Origin: Pyropia yezoensis
Lineage: Eukaryota; Rhodophyta; Bangiophyceae; Bangiales; Bangiaceae
Direction of reading: 5' to 3'
NCBI GenBank assembly: GCA_009829735.1
Contig: CM020618.1
Coordinates: forward strand, 26,636,894 to 26,700,893
Length of the DNA: 64,000 bases
Shown here: positions 41,661 through 51,690 of the stretch, piece after piece
How positions within the stretch are numbered: the stretch's first letter is position 1
Layout: each line of letters starts with the position of its first letter
The notes under the pieces: generated by a model
Database searches by the model: none
What the model was told of the DNA's origin: nothing
The model's input: the letters and a program-made list of their open reading frames with translations, nothing else
Program-made: the position numbers and the translations under genes

Positions 41661-43579
41661 GCGGGGCCGCCGCCAGTGCCCGGGCCCGCCTCCCCGACAG
41701 CCTCGTGCGGGTGGTGGTGGAGCTGGCAGTGGCGCTGGTCACCAGCAGCTTGCGGCCGCCCCCCGCGACGCGGCCGCTCCCGCCTGGGGGGACGGCGGCG
41801 GCGGTGGCGGTGACGGTGGCGGGTGGGGCGGCCGCCGGCGACGCTCCGCCCTCCGTTGGGGAAGGGGCTGCCGCCGCCGACGTTGGCGACCGCGCGGTGG
41901 CCTGTGTGCCCAAAGACTCATCTGCGGGCCCTGCCGGCCCTGCCGGCGGCCACGCTGACGCCGACGACGACGGCGACGGTGGCGGTGGGGGCGCCGCGTA
42001 CGCGCGGGAGTGTGCGCACTTGGCACGGCTGGCGCTGGGGGCGTTTCGCCTCGGCTGCGGCGCCGCCGCGTGGGACCTGGTGCTGACGCTCCTCAAGGAG
42101 CACCCGGCCGCGGCGTTTGCGGGTGAGGGGTGGGAGGACGGCGCCACAGGTGCTGCCGCTGGCGGCGCCGCCCACCGAGGCGGCGACGGCAGCGTCGACG
42201 ACGATGGCGGCGACGGCGGGGGTGCCGACGGCCCGCCCACCCCCGCGCGGGTGCGGCTCGGCGCGCTGGTGGAGGCGTCGGTGGGGGCGGCCGGCACGGG
42301 GTTTTCGGGCCTGCGGGCGATGCTGCCTCTCTTGTCGCTGCTGCCCGACGTGTGGGCGCCCCCGGCGGGGGCGGTGCCGGGGGTCGGCCCCCGCTGGGCG
42401 GCCGCCCCCGTGGCGCTGCTCGTACTGGACCGACTGCGGGCGGCGGCGGGCGCGTCGCGCGACGCGCAGGTGCCCTACTTTGAGTGCCTGGCCTTTTGTA
42501 TGCACCGTGGGGTGACGCTGTGGACGGTGCCGTCGGCGGGGGATGAGGGGGAGGCGCCGGCCGCGGAGGGGGTGGGGGGGGTGAGCACCGCGGCCGGGGC
42601 GGCGGCGGCGGCGGCACCTACACCCGGTGCAAGTGCCACCACCACCACACCCACCACCACCCCGTCCTGCGCCGCCACCATCACCCGCGCAGCGTACATG
42701 GACACGCTCATCAGCGGCCACCTGCGGCCGGCGGCGGCGGCGTTTGTTTCTGAGGAACCGGCCAAGATCCCCCGCCGCGGGGGGCCCCGCGATCCGGCGC
42801 TGGTTCCCCTGTCGGTGGCGCTCTCTGTGGTGACGGGGGCGGCGCACGCCGAGGCGCTGGGGGCCGCCCTCTCAGACGCCTTCTTCCACTGCAGCGACGC
42901 GGATAAGGCGGCGGCGGTGGAGGCGGCGCCGCCCGTGGCCGGCGACGGGGCAGCCGCGGCCGCCGCCGGGGATGGGGTGGCGGCGGCGGTGGCGGCGACC
43001 GAGCCGCCCGGTGCGCTCACCGCCGCGGCCGCCGCCGTCGACGGCGGCGCGGCCGCGGCGCCCGCCGACGCCCTTGCGCGGCTGTCCACCCCCTCGTCGG
43101 CCCGGTCCGCCCGGCTGGTGGCCCTCGTCACGCGGATTGCGGGGAGCCGGTCGGGCGGGCCCTGCGCGGCGGCCGTGGCCCGCCACGTGGTGCTGTCCCT
43201 GACGGCAGCGATGGTGTCGGTGGCGGAGGCGACGACGTTTGACTATGCGCAGGTGGTGACGACCAACGGGGAGCTGCTGCCGCTTGTGGTGGCCGTCATT
43301 GACGCGGTCGGCGGGGACCTCGCGGCGCTGGCGCTCCCGGTGGGGTCCCCCGGCGGCGGGTCGGCGGCAGACGGCGGCGCAACACCGCCACCGGCGGGTG
43401 TGGACTATGAGGCCACCCCCTGGGCCAGCTGCCTCGTCACCCTCTCCGTGTCGGTCTTTGCGCGTTGTGTGGTCAGCAACGATACGGCCCAGTCGGTGAC
43501 GCCCGCGGCGGCGGCGGTGCTGAGCCTGATGGGGTTGCCTTTGGGGCTCCCGCGATGGAGCACATTGTCGCCCGCGTGA
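40472..43579 (+). CDS. LTN1: Listerin-like E3 ubiquitin ligase, N-terminal part
   Basis: The 1035-codon ORF starts at ATG 40472. The N-terminus fits listerin (LTN1/RKR1), which marks stalled nascent chains on 60S ribosomes for degradation. The line runs from a Lys/Gly-rich start with SSAGAAERLA, to AYLPDVGGAERSEWD, to LRLLRGCFKKDATTRAKALG (the conserved K-x(2)-T-x-KAL block), then helical HEAT-like repeats (FVAAWEAVYPRLAAP, VSSRTLRALVPLLLAG). Poly-Gly and poly-Ala inserts are frequent, including a 25-nt G run at 41420-41444. Introns are absent in this part. The ORF ends at 43579 by a frame change, and related coding continues downstream. Confidence 0.65.
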
Positions 43580-46357
43580 CGGATGGCACCCAGACGGGGC
43601 TGGCCACAGTGTCTGCCCTTCGCGCCCTCCTCGACGTGCACGGGCTGCAGCGGCCGGCGCCGCCGCTCGTCCGCCGCGGCTTGTACCGGCGGGGGAGCGC
43701 CAGCTCCCTGGACCGGGCAGACGCGGGGACGCCCGTCCCGGCGGGTGCGGCGGGCCCCCCTCCCCGGCCGGCGGCGGCGGCCCCGCCCTCGTGGGCCCCG
43801 TGGACGTCGCCCACCCTCGAGGCCGCCGTCGGCGACGCAACACCTCTGTCGCCGCCTTCCTTGCCGGCACGGGGGCGGGCGCCGAGGCGGCCGCCGACCT
43901 GGGCGAATCCACGAACCTCACCGTGGAGATGTGTGTGAGCTTTGTGGCCACCGCCCTGCGGCCGTCGAGCGACGGCAACCGCCCGTGTGCGGCAGTGGGG
44001 CTCCCCACCGTGGAGGCGGCGGGGCGGATGCTGGTGGCCGCCGCCGCCGCCCCGCGCAAGGCCGCGGCCTACCTGTGGGACTCCTGCGCGGCGGTTGCAG
44101 AGGTCATCCTGCTGCGGCAGGTGCCGGAGGAGGCCCCGGTGCGGTGCGCCGCGACGACGGTGGCGCTCTTCGTGGCGTCCGCTCGTGGGACTTTGTGTGG
44201 CGCCCGTACGTGGCGCGCCTGTCGGAGGCGGCGACGGCGTCGGGGGGGGGGGGGGGGGGGGGGGGGGGCGGCGGCGGCGGCGGCCGAGCTGGACGCGGTT
44301 TTTGATGGCGCCCTGGCGCGGGCCGTGGCGCTGGCCGCCACCGACGACGCGGCGGCGGGGGAGAGGGCCGGCCGCTCCATCGCGGCGCTGGTGCTGGTGG
44401 CGGGCTCCTCCGACGCGGGCGGCGGCGTCGTGTCCCTGTCACCGGCCGCCCGGTCGTACGTGCAGCGGGTGCTGGGGGCCATAACGGGCACGACGGTGGG
44501 GGCGGCGGGTGGTGGCGGTGGTGGCGGTGGTGGCGGTGGCCGCGCGGCGGCGGGCGTGGCCGCCGCGGCGCGCACGCTGATTAGTGAGCTGGGGCCGGCC
44601 ACGCTCTTCTCGGATGGGGCCACGGACGTGGCGTCCCGGGCGGCGTCCTTTGTGGCGGCCTACGCGGTGGCCGAGGCGCCCATCCTGGGCTCCCTCGACG
44701 GGCACGTGGCCAACTTTAGCGCGTCCGACCCGGCCTTCCCGTCGGCGGTGGCGCGGGCGGCGGTGGTGCACTTGCTCGGCGTCTTTGGCCGGTCTGGTAG
44801 AGGTGGCGACGGCAGCGGCGGCGGCGGCGACGATGGCGGCCGCGGCGGCCGTGACGCGGCCGACGCGGCCACGGCGTCGGCCTGGGGCCGCGCCCTCCCC
44901 CTGCTAGCGGCGGCTTTTTAGGGCGGCAAGGGCGCCGCCGCTTTCGACGTGGCGTCTGACGCCACCACCGCGGCGGTGGCGGCTTGGCGCGACGCGGCCG
45001 AGGCCGCCGCCACCCGCGGCGGCGGCGCGGCCGCCGGGGGGGCGTCGTCCCCCCTGGCGGCCACCTACAGCGGGCACCCCGACCTGCTGGCCGCCGCCGT
45101 TGCCATTGCGTCGTGCGCGGCGGCGGCGGGCTGCGTGTCGGACGTGGCGCCGCTGGTGCTGTCGGCGGTGGCGGCGTACACGGCCGCCTCGGGGGGGGGG
45201 GGGGGGGGCGCCGCGGGCGCGGGCGCGGATGCGGACGCGGACGCGGACGCGGACGCGGCGGCTCGCACCCGCCTCGCCGCCCTGCGGGTGCTGTCGGCGG
45301 CCTTTCCGACGGGCGCCGACGCGGCGGCGCCGTTTGAGGCCGCGCCGAGCGCCGCCGCCGCGGGCGGCGCCGCCGCCGGTGACGGCAGCGGCACCGCCGC
45401 CGTTGTGCCCGCGTGGGCCCAAAACGCCCTCGCGCGGGTGGTCGAGGCCGCGCGCCGCCGGTCGGGCGCCCTCTTTGGCCCGCCCCCCCCCCCCGCCACG
45501 GCGGAGCCGGCGGCAGCGGCGCTGCTGGCGGCTGAGCGGGCGGCCACGCTCGGCGGGCTGTACGCCCCCGCCGCGCGCTATGGCGGCCGCGCGCTGCTGC
45601 GGGAGGACTGGCGGGCGTTTGCAGAGACCGCGGTCGGGGTGTGTGCGGCCGCGGCAGCTGCGGCGGGGCCGGCAGAGGGGGGGGTGGCGGCGTCGGCGGT
45701 GGGGGCGAGGGCGGCGGGGGCGGGGGCCCCCGCCCGGGTGCGGCTGCCTTTTAGGTGGAGCGGCGGGGGGGCGGTCCCGTCGGCGGCGGCGGCGGCGGCA
45801 GCGGCGGCGTCGTCGGTGGCGTCGCCGCCGGGACCCCCCCCCGACACGGCGGTGGTGGTGGCGGCGGTGGTACTCGCGCGGGAGGTGCTCCGCACGAGCG
45901 GCGGGCTGGAGGTGGTGGCCGCCCCCGCCCTGTCGGCGGCGGCGGGGTTTGCCGCCCTGGCGGTGCTGCGCCGCGTCGCCGACTGCAATCCGAGCGTGTC
46001 GGTCGGGGAGCCCGCGGCCGGCGCCGCGGCCGCTGGACCCCCGCCCGACCCCACCGCCGCCGACGGCGGTGCCGCTGCCGTGGTGGCCGCCGCCGCCGCA
46101 GGCGGCCCCCCCTCCCCCCTTGCCCCGTCCGCCGCCACCGCCGCCACCGCCGGGTGGTGGTGGCTAGACACTGACCCCGCGGCGGTGGCGGCGCACGCGG
46201 TGACGGCACTGGCCGAGGCGACGGGCACGGCCGCGTCCCAGCGGGCGGCCTGGCCATCTGTGTCTGTCCCCGCCGCGTTTGCCATTAGCGGGCTCCTCCA
46301 CTCGGGGGTGCCCGCCGACGCGGCCGCGGCGTACCGGGTGATGACGCTCGCCGGCGG

Positions 46358-46389
<32 letters not shown>

Positions 46390-46748
46390 GCCCCGCCTGG
46401 GCCGCCGCCGCCGCGTCGGTGGAGGAGGCCGAGGCCGAGCACGACGCGCTGGCGGGGCTGGTGCCCCCCGCCCTGGCCGCGAAGCTCGTGTGGTCCGACG
46501 CGGGGGCGGGGGATGGGGCGCTCGAGGCGGGCTTCTTTGCGTCGTGGGCGGCATTTGTGCAGCTGGCGTCGGGGGAGGCGGACGGGGAGGTGGGGGGGGC
46601 GGCGGCGAGGGCGGCGGTGGGCGGCGCCGCCGCCGCCACGTCTGGGGCGGCCGCTGCTCCCCCGCCTGCGCCCACTGGCGGCTCGTCGTCGTCGTTGTCG
46701 TCTGCGTCGGCGGCGGCGGCGGCGGCGGCGGCGGTGGTGGGGAGGTGA
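43580..46748 (+). CDS. LTN1: Listerin-like gene, continuation with frame breaks, no RING seen
   Basis: HEAT-like helical coding continues in three frames. A frame change occurs near 43560. EHIVARVTDGTQTGLATV and NLTVEMCVSFVATALR follow. A short stretch in a shifted frame (SWDFVWRPYVARL) precedes a 27-nt G run (44242-44268). An in-frame TAG at 44919-44921 could be the end of a short intron (GTGACG...ctttttag) rather than a stop. The last ORF runs to 46748. Family members end in an RWD-like domain and a RING domain that binds E2 enzymes; neither is found here or in the next 1.2 kb. The G runs make the exact frame unreliable. Confidence 0.45.
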
Positions 46749-47992
46749 TGGCGTGGGCGGGCGGGGTGGGTGGAAAGCCCACGGGTGCGCGGAGGGGGGG
46801 GTGGCGGACGGCGGCGACGGCGGGGGGGGAGGGGGCGGCGCCGCCGGTGGTGGCGGCTGGGCACCCTGTGGGGGAGGGGGACGGGGGAGGGGCTGGTGGG
46901 GGGAGTAGGGGCGATGGCGCCCGCCGTGGTCCGACACGCGGCTGGGGGGGGGGGCGGGGGTGCCCGACGGGCACGCCCGAGGGGGGGGCGGGTGCCGCGG
47001 GGGCAGGCGGGAGAGGCGGCCGGCGGGGGTGGGGGGACCCGGTGGCGGCCAGACACTGGGCAGCCGGCCACGCCCGGTGGCGTGGCGGCGTGCAGCACGG
47101 AACAATCGCCGCCGGCCACCCCCGCGCACCGGAGCAGCCGCCGTCACCGCCGCCGCCCGTGTTGTTACCGCCGCCGCCGCCGCCGCTGCCACCGCTGCCG
47201 CCGCCGCCGCCCCGCGCCCGTGCGCGGCCGACCGCCGGTGCCGCCAACCGCGCGGCCGCGGATCGAGCGCGAACGAAAACGCCCCCCCCCTCCCTTTTCT
47301 CCCCCCCCCCCCCCCCCCCTTCACAGGGTAGTACTCCGGCAGCCACCCCCATCATCCCCTCCCCCGGCGCCACCGCCAGCAGCGCATTCGCCGCCACCGT
47401 CGACGAGAGACGGCTCGACTGCTGCCCCTCCCCCCCGCCGTCTACCACCACGTACCCCCTCCCCCCTCCCCCCCTCCTCCCCCCCATCGGGGGCAGGGGC
47501 CCACGCGAGGCCCGCCCGCACCAGCGCCATCCGGTCACGGTCGCGGGCCTCCCCCACCCCCACCCGCGTCCCCTTTTGGCCGAGGCGCTTAGAACGAGAA
47601 CGCATTGTAGCTACCAGTGCGTGGAATTCGCTCGAATCGCATGAGGAGGAACAGTCTGATCGCCGTGCTCATCGATTCGGTCGTCTGTTTCTGACCGGAA
47701 TCTTCCATCCACTGACCGTGTGCCGTCGGGCTCGTGGCGTCGGTGTGGCAGATATGCGCCTGCGGTGACCGGGCCAGGTGCCGACCGATACCCTCTTGCT
47801 TTGCCCGTGCGCTTGCTGCTTCCGCCGAGCAAGAGACGTCAAGGTACTGTGCTAGCAAGAACACATTGCTCGCGCGCTGCCAGGAGCTTGTTAATGCTTC
47901 CGCTCTCATTTTCTTCTGCGTGCACAGGCCTCTGACTGCTCCCGTGGCGCTTGTGGATCCCGTGATTTACGACTCTTCATTCTGGCTCTTGC
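46749..47992. other. GC-rich low-complexity DNA and 5' flank of next gene
   Basis: Up to about 47340 the DNA is G- then C-rich with homopolymers. From 47600 it becomes ordinary in composition, as expected for a promoter and leader of the gene starting at 47993. No protein features were seen, and no Cys-rich RING pattern. Confidence 0.4.
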
Positions 47993-49537
47993 ATGTCGCG
48001 CTGCTTTTCTGGATGCCGCTGTCATGCACATCATGCAGGTGTGGGGAAGGGAATGCCCGGTTCCATGGCGTTCGTGACCGTCGCGCTCCGTTTGCCGTCT
48101 TCCCAACGAGTGTCTTGCCTGTCGCGGTCCGGCATCTCTGTGCGTCGTCCTGTGCAAACGCGTGCGGCTCCAAGGTGCTACTGGCGGCCTCCACCACGTT
48201 TGGACGGTGAGGTGGACCCCGTGGCGCATCTACAAGACGCACGAGTTATCCAGGAGGATATCGAGACGAAACGAGATGCTGCGCACGCTGCTGTCGAGGC
48301 CGTGTGGGAGTACGCGAAGCTGGCACCTGCGGACAAGGCCCTTTCCGTGGTGGCCAAGGCCGGAGTGCTGCAATTGCAGCTGCTCCGGGCCGAGGCGACG
48401 TGCAGCGACCGCGGGTTTGACCTTATGTCGGCCATGGATGCGGAGCTTGATTTTGTCTCCAGCGAGGTGCAGCGGCTGAGCGCCGTGTCTGTCTTCTCGG
48501 CCATCCAAACAAGCTGCGCATCCTTGGTGATTCGTGCGGCGGCGCAGAGTGCGGTGGTCGCCACGCGGTCCCAAACGACGACGGCGCTGCTCAAGCTCTA
48601 CGCGAATATGCAGCGGAATGAGGCTTCCTTCGGGGTCTTGGCATCTTTCATCACTCCCACGGTGTATGGGGACTTGCTGCTGCTGAAAGCCGCCAACGAA
48701 AAGGGCGTGCCAAGGCTGCGTCTTTGTGTGCAGCAGATGGTGGCATGGACCAATGCCAACACCAAGGATCGGCTGAGCAGTCGGCACAAGCGCCAAGTGC
48801 AGCAGATCGTCAAGGAGTTCAACATGTTGCTGCTGGCCGTCAAGAAGCAGCCGGGGGCTTTCCCAGAGCAGCTCCAGATGGAGGCGTTTGCGTGGCGCGA
48901 CCGGGCGGTTCTGCGTGTCTTGCTCGACGCCGTCGTGACTGACCCGGACAACTTCCACGTGTGCAGCATGATCAACAACAAGAAGATGGCTCAAGAGCTG
49001 CTCTCCAAGGTGCGTGATACGGGTATTGCCGCCCAGGGTGGGCAGGTGGGTATGCAGTTCAACATCGAGTACACCATGGCGGAAGACGGCTTCCGCGAGC
49101 TTGCAGAAGTGGTCAAAAAGCTCAAGCAGGTGACCGGGATCCAGGGCTTCCCCGAGAAGCGCAACAAGGAAGCTCATGACCGACCGACCGTGCAGTCGTT
49201 GCGGCACGTGCTGGCAACCACGCACGTTCCTCCTACCTGTGCTACCAGCGTTATTGAACCGGTCCTGCAGCTGGAGAATGCCCGCGGGGCCCTGGAGGAC
49301 GAGACCCCGTCTGTGCCTGAAGAGGTGCCGCTTCTCCCGCTGCCGGATCTTGGTGTGCTGCGGAGCAAGATCAGCGCCGATGTTAGTGCGTATGTGAAGG
49401 CTGTCCATGACAACGTGCAGCTCATGGAGCACGTGGCCGACAAGCGGAGCAAGCACGTGACGGCCAAGAAGATCCTGGTTGCCAAGTTTGTCGAGGTGGA
49501 GACCAAAGCTCTTGAGATTGTGCCCAAGAGCCCTTAG
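47993..49537 (+). CDS. Intact helical protein of unknown function with targeting-like N-terminus
   Basis: The uninterrupted ORF of 514 codons starts at ATG 47993; an ATG at 48065 begins MAFVTVALRLPSSQRVSCLS, which is rich in Ser, Arg and hydrophobic residues and looks like an organelle targeting peptide. The rest is helical with few Pro or Gly, for example RHKRQVQQIVKEFNMLLLAV and FRELAEVVKKLKQVTG. The last quarter has a Glu/Pro linker and a terminal helix ending in EIVPKSP. Codon use is balanced and the sequence is less GC-biased than its neighbours. No known domain was recognised. A mitochondrial or plastid protein is a guess from the N-terminus. Confidence 0.7.
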   Translation: MSRCFSGCRCHAHHAGVGKGMPGSMAFVTVALRLPSSQRVSCLSRSGISVRRPVQTRAAPRCYWRPPPRLDGEVDPVAHLQDARVIQEDIETKRDAAHAAVEAVWEYAKLAPADKALSVVAKAGVLQLQLLRAEATCSDRGFDLMSAMDAELDFVSSEVQRLSAVSVFSAIQTSCASLVIRAAAQSAVVATRSQTTTALLKLYANMQRNEASFGVLASFITPTVYGDLLLLKAANEKGVPRLRLCVQQMVAWTNANTKDRLSSRHKRQVQQIVKEFNMLLLAVKKQPGAFPEQLQMEAFAWRDRAVLRVLLDAVVTDPDNFHVCSMINNKKMAQELLSKVRDTGIAAQGGQVGMQFNIEYTMAEDGFRELAEVVKKLKQVTGIQGFPEKRNKEAHDRPTVQSLRHVLATTHVPPTCATSVIEPVLQLENARGALEDETPSVPEEVPLLPLPDLGVLRSKISADVSAYVKAVHDNVQLMEHVADKRSKHVTAKKILVAKFVEVETKALEIVPKSP

Positions 49538-50389
49538 GGAGACCGGTGCGCTGCACCATGTGCTGCCTGGTTTGCTGCATACGAGTTGTATGTATTTGTT
49601 TTCTGCTGTATCTTTTCCAACCCATGGGGTGTTAGGTGGTCCACTGAGCGACGGTGGCGGTGTCGGCGGTGGGGTGTATGCCAATGGGGAGGGCGGGGAG
49701 ATGGGCCCAGCCGGGCTGACCCCGTCGCGGAAGAGTACCCGCAGGTGGGGTGGCCCGCCGCCACCACCGCGAGCGACGGCGGCGACGGGTGGCATGGCCA
49801 GGGCGCCCGCCGTAGGAGAGGAGCCACCTCGGCGGACGGTTGCGGGGGCGGCGGGGGCGGCGGCGCGGCGGCAGGCTTCCAAGGAAAGCGGCAGCGGCGG
49901 GGGCACCTCAAGTGCCCCTCTACCTGCCCGCCCGCGGGCGGGCTCCAAGGCCAGCGCAGAAGTGGGCGGGGGGGGGGGACATTGCAAGGGAGGTGGGACG
50001 CAGCGGCGGGAAGCCGTTGACAGAAAACGGGGCGGGCGCCGCTGTGGGAAAAGGGCGCCGCAGCGGGGACGGGCAAACAAGGGGCGGGTGGGCAGCGGCT
50101 GGCGGGAGCCGCGGTGGCCGACGGGGGCGGCAGTAGGCGGCAGGCGCTGCAGCCGGCGACGGGGGCCGCAGCGGGAAATGGGAGTAACCACAGGTGGCGG
50201 GCGCTGTTTCTGGAGGCGGGCCCCCCGGCGGGCCCCCGAGCATGCGGCGGACCCCAGCGCCACATCGGGCGGCGAATGCCGCTCCAGCCGACGGGCGCAG
50301 ACGCGGGACGGGCGCCGTGGCTAGGGGCAGCCGCTGCGGCCAGAGGCCAGTGGTGGTGCTGGCACCGACAGCAGTCATTGCCGTGGTCA
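49538..50389. other. GC-rich spacer, no supported gene
   Basis: The first 120 nt after the stop is ordinary 3' flank. Beyond about 49650 the sequence is GGC-rich low complexity without credible coding. Confidence 0.35.
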
Positions 50390-51005
50390 GCGGGCGCTCA
50401 AGCAGGTGGGCGCTGCTGCTGGCAGTGGGCGCCGCCCCAGGCGGCGGGCGCCGCACCAGGCGGCCAGGTGGAGGGTGCCGCAGCAAGCAGCCAGGTGGCG
50501 GGAGACGCAGCACGCGGCCGGCGCCAGCAAGTGGCAGGCGCCGCAGCTGGCGGCGGGCGCCGCAGCAGGCGGCCAGGCGGCGGCCGCCGAAGCTGACTGC
50601 GGGCTCCGCAGCAGGCCGCGGGCGCCGCAGCAGGCGGCCAGGCGGCGGGTGCCGCCGCACGCAGCCAGGCGGCGGTCGCCGCAGCTAGGTGCGGGCGCCG
50701 CAGCAGGCGAGAGGCACTGCAGCAGGCGGCGGGCGCCGCAGCACGCGGCCAGGCGGCGGCCGCCGCAGCACGCGGCGAGGTGGTGGACGCCGCAGCAGGC
50801 GGCCGGCACCGGCAGGCGGCCGGCGCCAGCAGGCGGCGGGCGCCGCAGCAGGCCGTGGGCGCCGCAGCAGGGGTCCAGGCGCCGGGAGCCGCAGCTGGAT
50901 GCGGGCGCCGCATCAGGCGGCTAGGAGGCGGGCGCCGCAGCACGCGGCGGGCGCCGCAGCAGGCGGCCAGGCGGCGGGCGCCGCAGCAGGCGGCGGGTGC
51001 TGCGG
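50390..51005. repeat. Degenerate GC-rich minisatellite
   Basis: The word gcgccgcagcaggcgg recurs every 18 or 27 nt, alternating with ccaggcggcg. Because units are multiples of three, open frames appear on both strands with repeated Ala, Cys, Arg and Leu. I treat these as by-products. Confidence 0.75.
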
Positions 51006-51334
51006 CGGTGGTGACGACGACCACGTGGCTCTACGTGTTACAGACGATCGTGAGGTGAGATTGACATCCCTCAGACATGCTCGGACGATTGGCATGTCCA
51101 ACGTCTGTCGCCCTCCATCGATAGTGTCTGTAGTGTCTGAACTGGTGACTGACTGGGTGGCGCATGCGGCGGGATGGGGCGGCTCTTGCAACGATGTGAT
51201 TGGACGAAATAGCTTTCACATCCAGTATTCACACGATTTCATGTGAGAGCTGTCTTGCCCGATTCCTTCACGCCCCCCCCTGCCATCGTTGCCCGCCGCC
51301 GCCACCGCCGCCGCCGCCGCCGCCGCCGGCCGCT

Positions 51335-51365
<31 letters not shown>

Positions 51366-51568
51366 CCGCGGGCAGCACACCCCCCCCTCCCCCCCCTGTG
51401 ACGCCACCGCCGGGCCGGTCACACCAGCAGACACCCTGGGGACCCACACTGCCGCCGCCGCCCCTTCCCCCCACCATTGTGGGTGCCGCGTGGCAGGGGC
51501 ACCAGTGGCAGAGAAGGGGGGGGGGGGGGGGGTGTGGCGATGGTCGGCGGGGGGGGGGGGCGGGAGGG

Positions 51569-51606
<38 letters not shown>

Positions 51607-51690
51607 ACCCCCGTTATCATCCTCCCGAGAAAAAAAAAAAAAAAGGAAAAAGGGCGGGCGGCCACACGGGTCACACGGCGCGCGGCGCGG
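51006..51690. other. Flank of truncated TRCF gene with 36-nt C run
   Basis: The stretch from 51030 to 51250 is ordinary sequence. From 51290 it is GCC/GGC triplets, then G runs near 51520-51560 and an uninterrupted run of 36 C at 51571-51606, then a run of A. Helicase coding should continue here on the minus strand but does not. Confidence 0.5.

Noticed and set aside
48230..50263. A 677-codon ORF on the minus strand
   Set aside because: Its first half overlaps the intact gene at 47993-49537 in antisense, and the rest lies in GGC-rich DNA. It has no domain features and is explained as a shadow.
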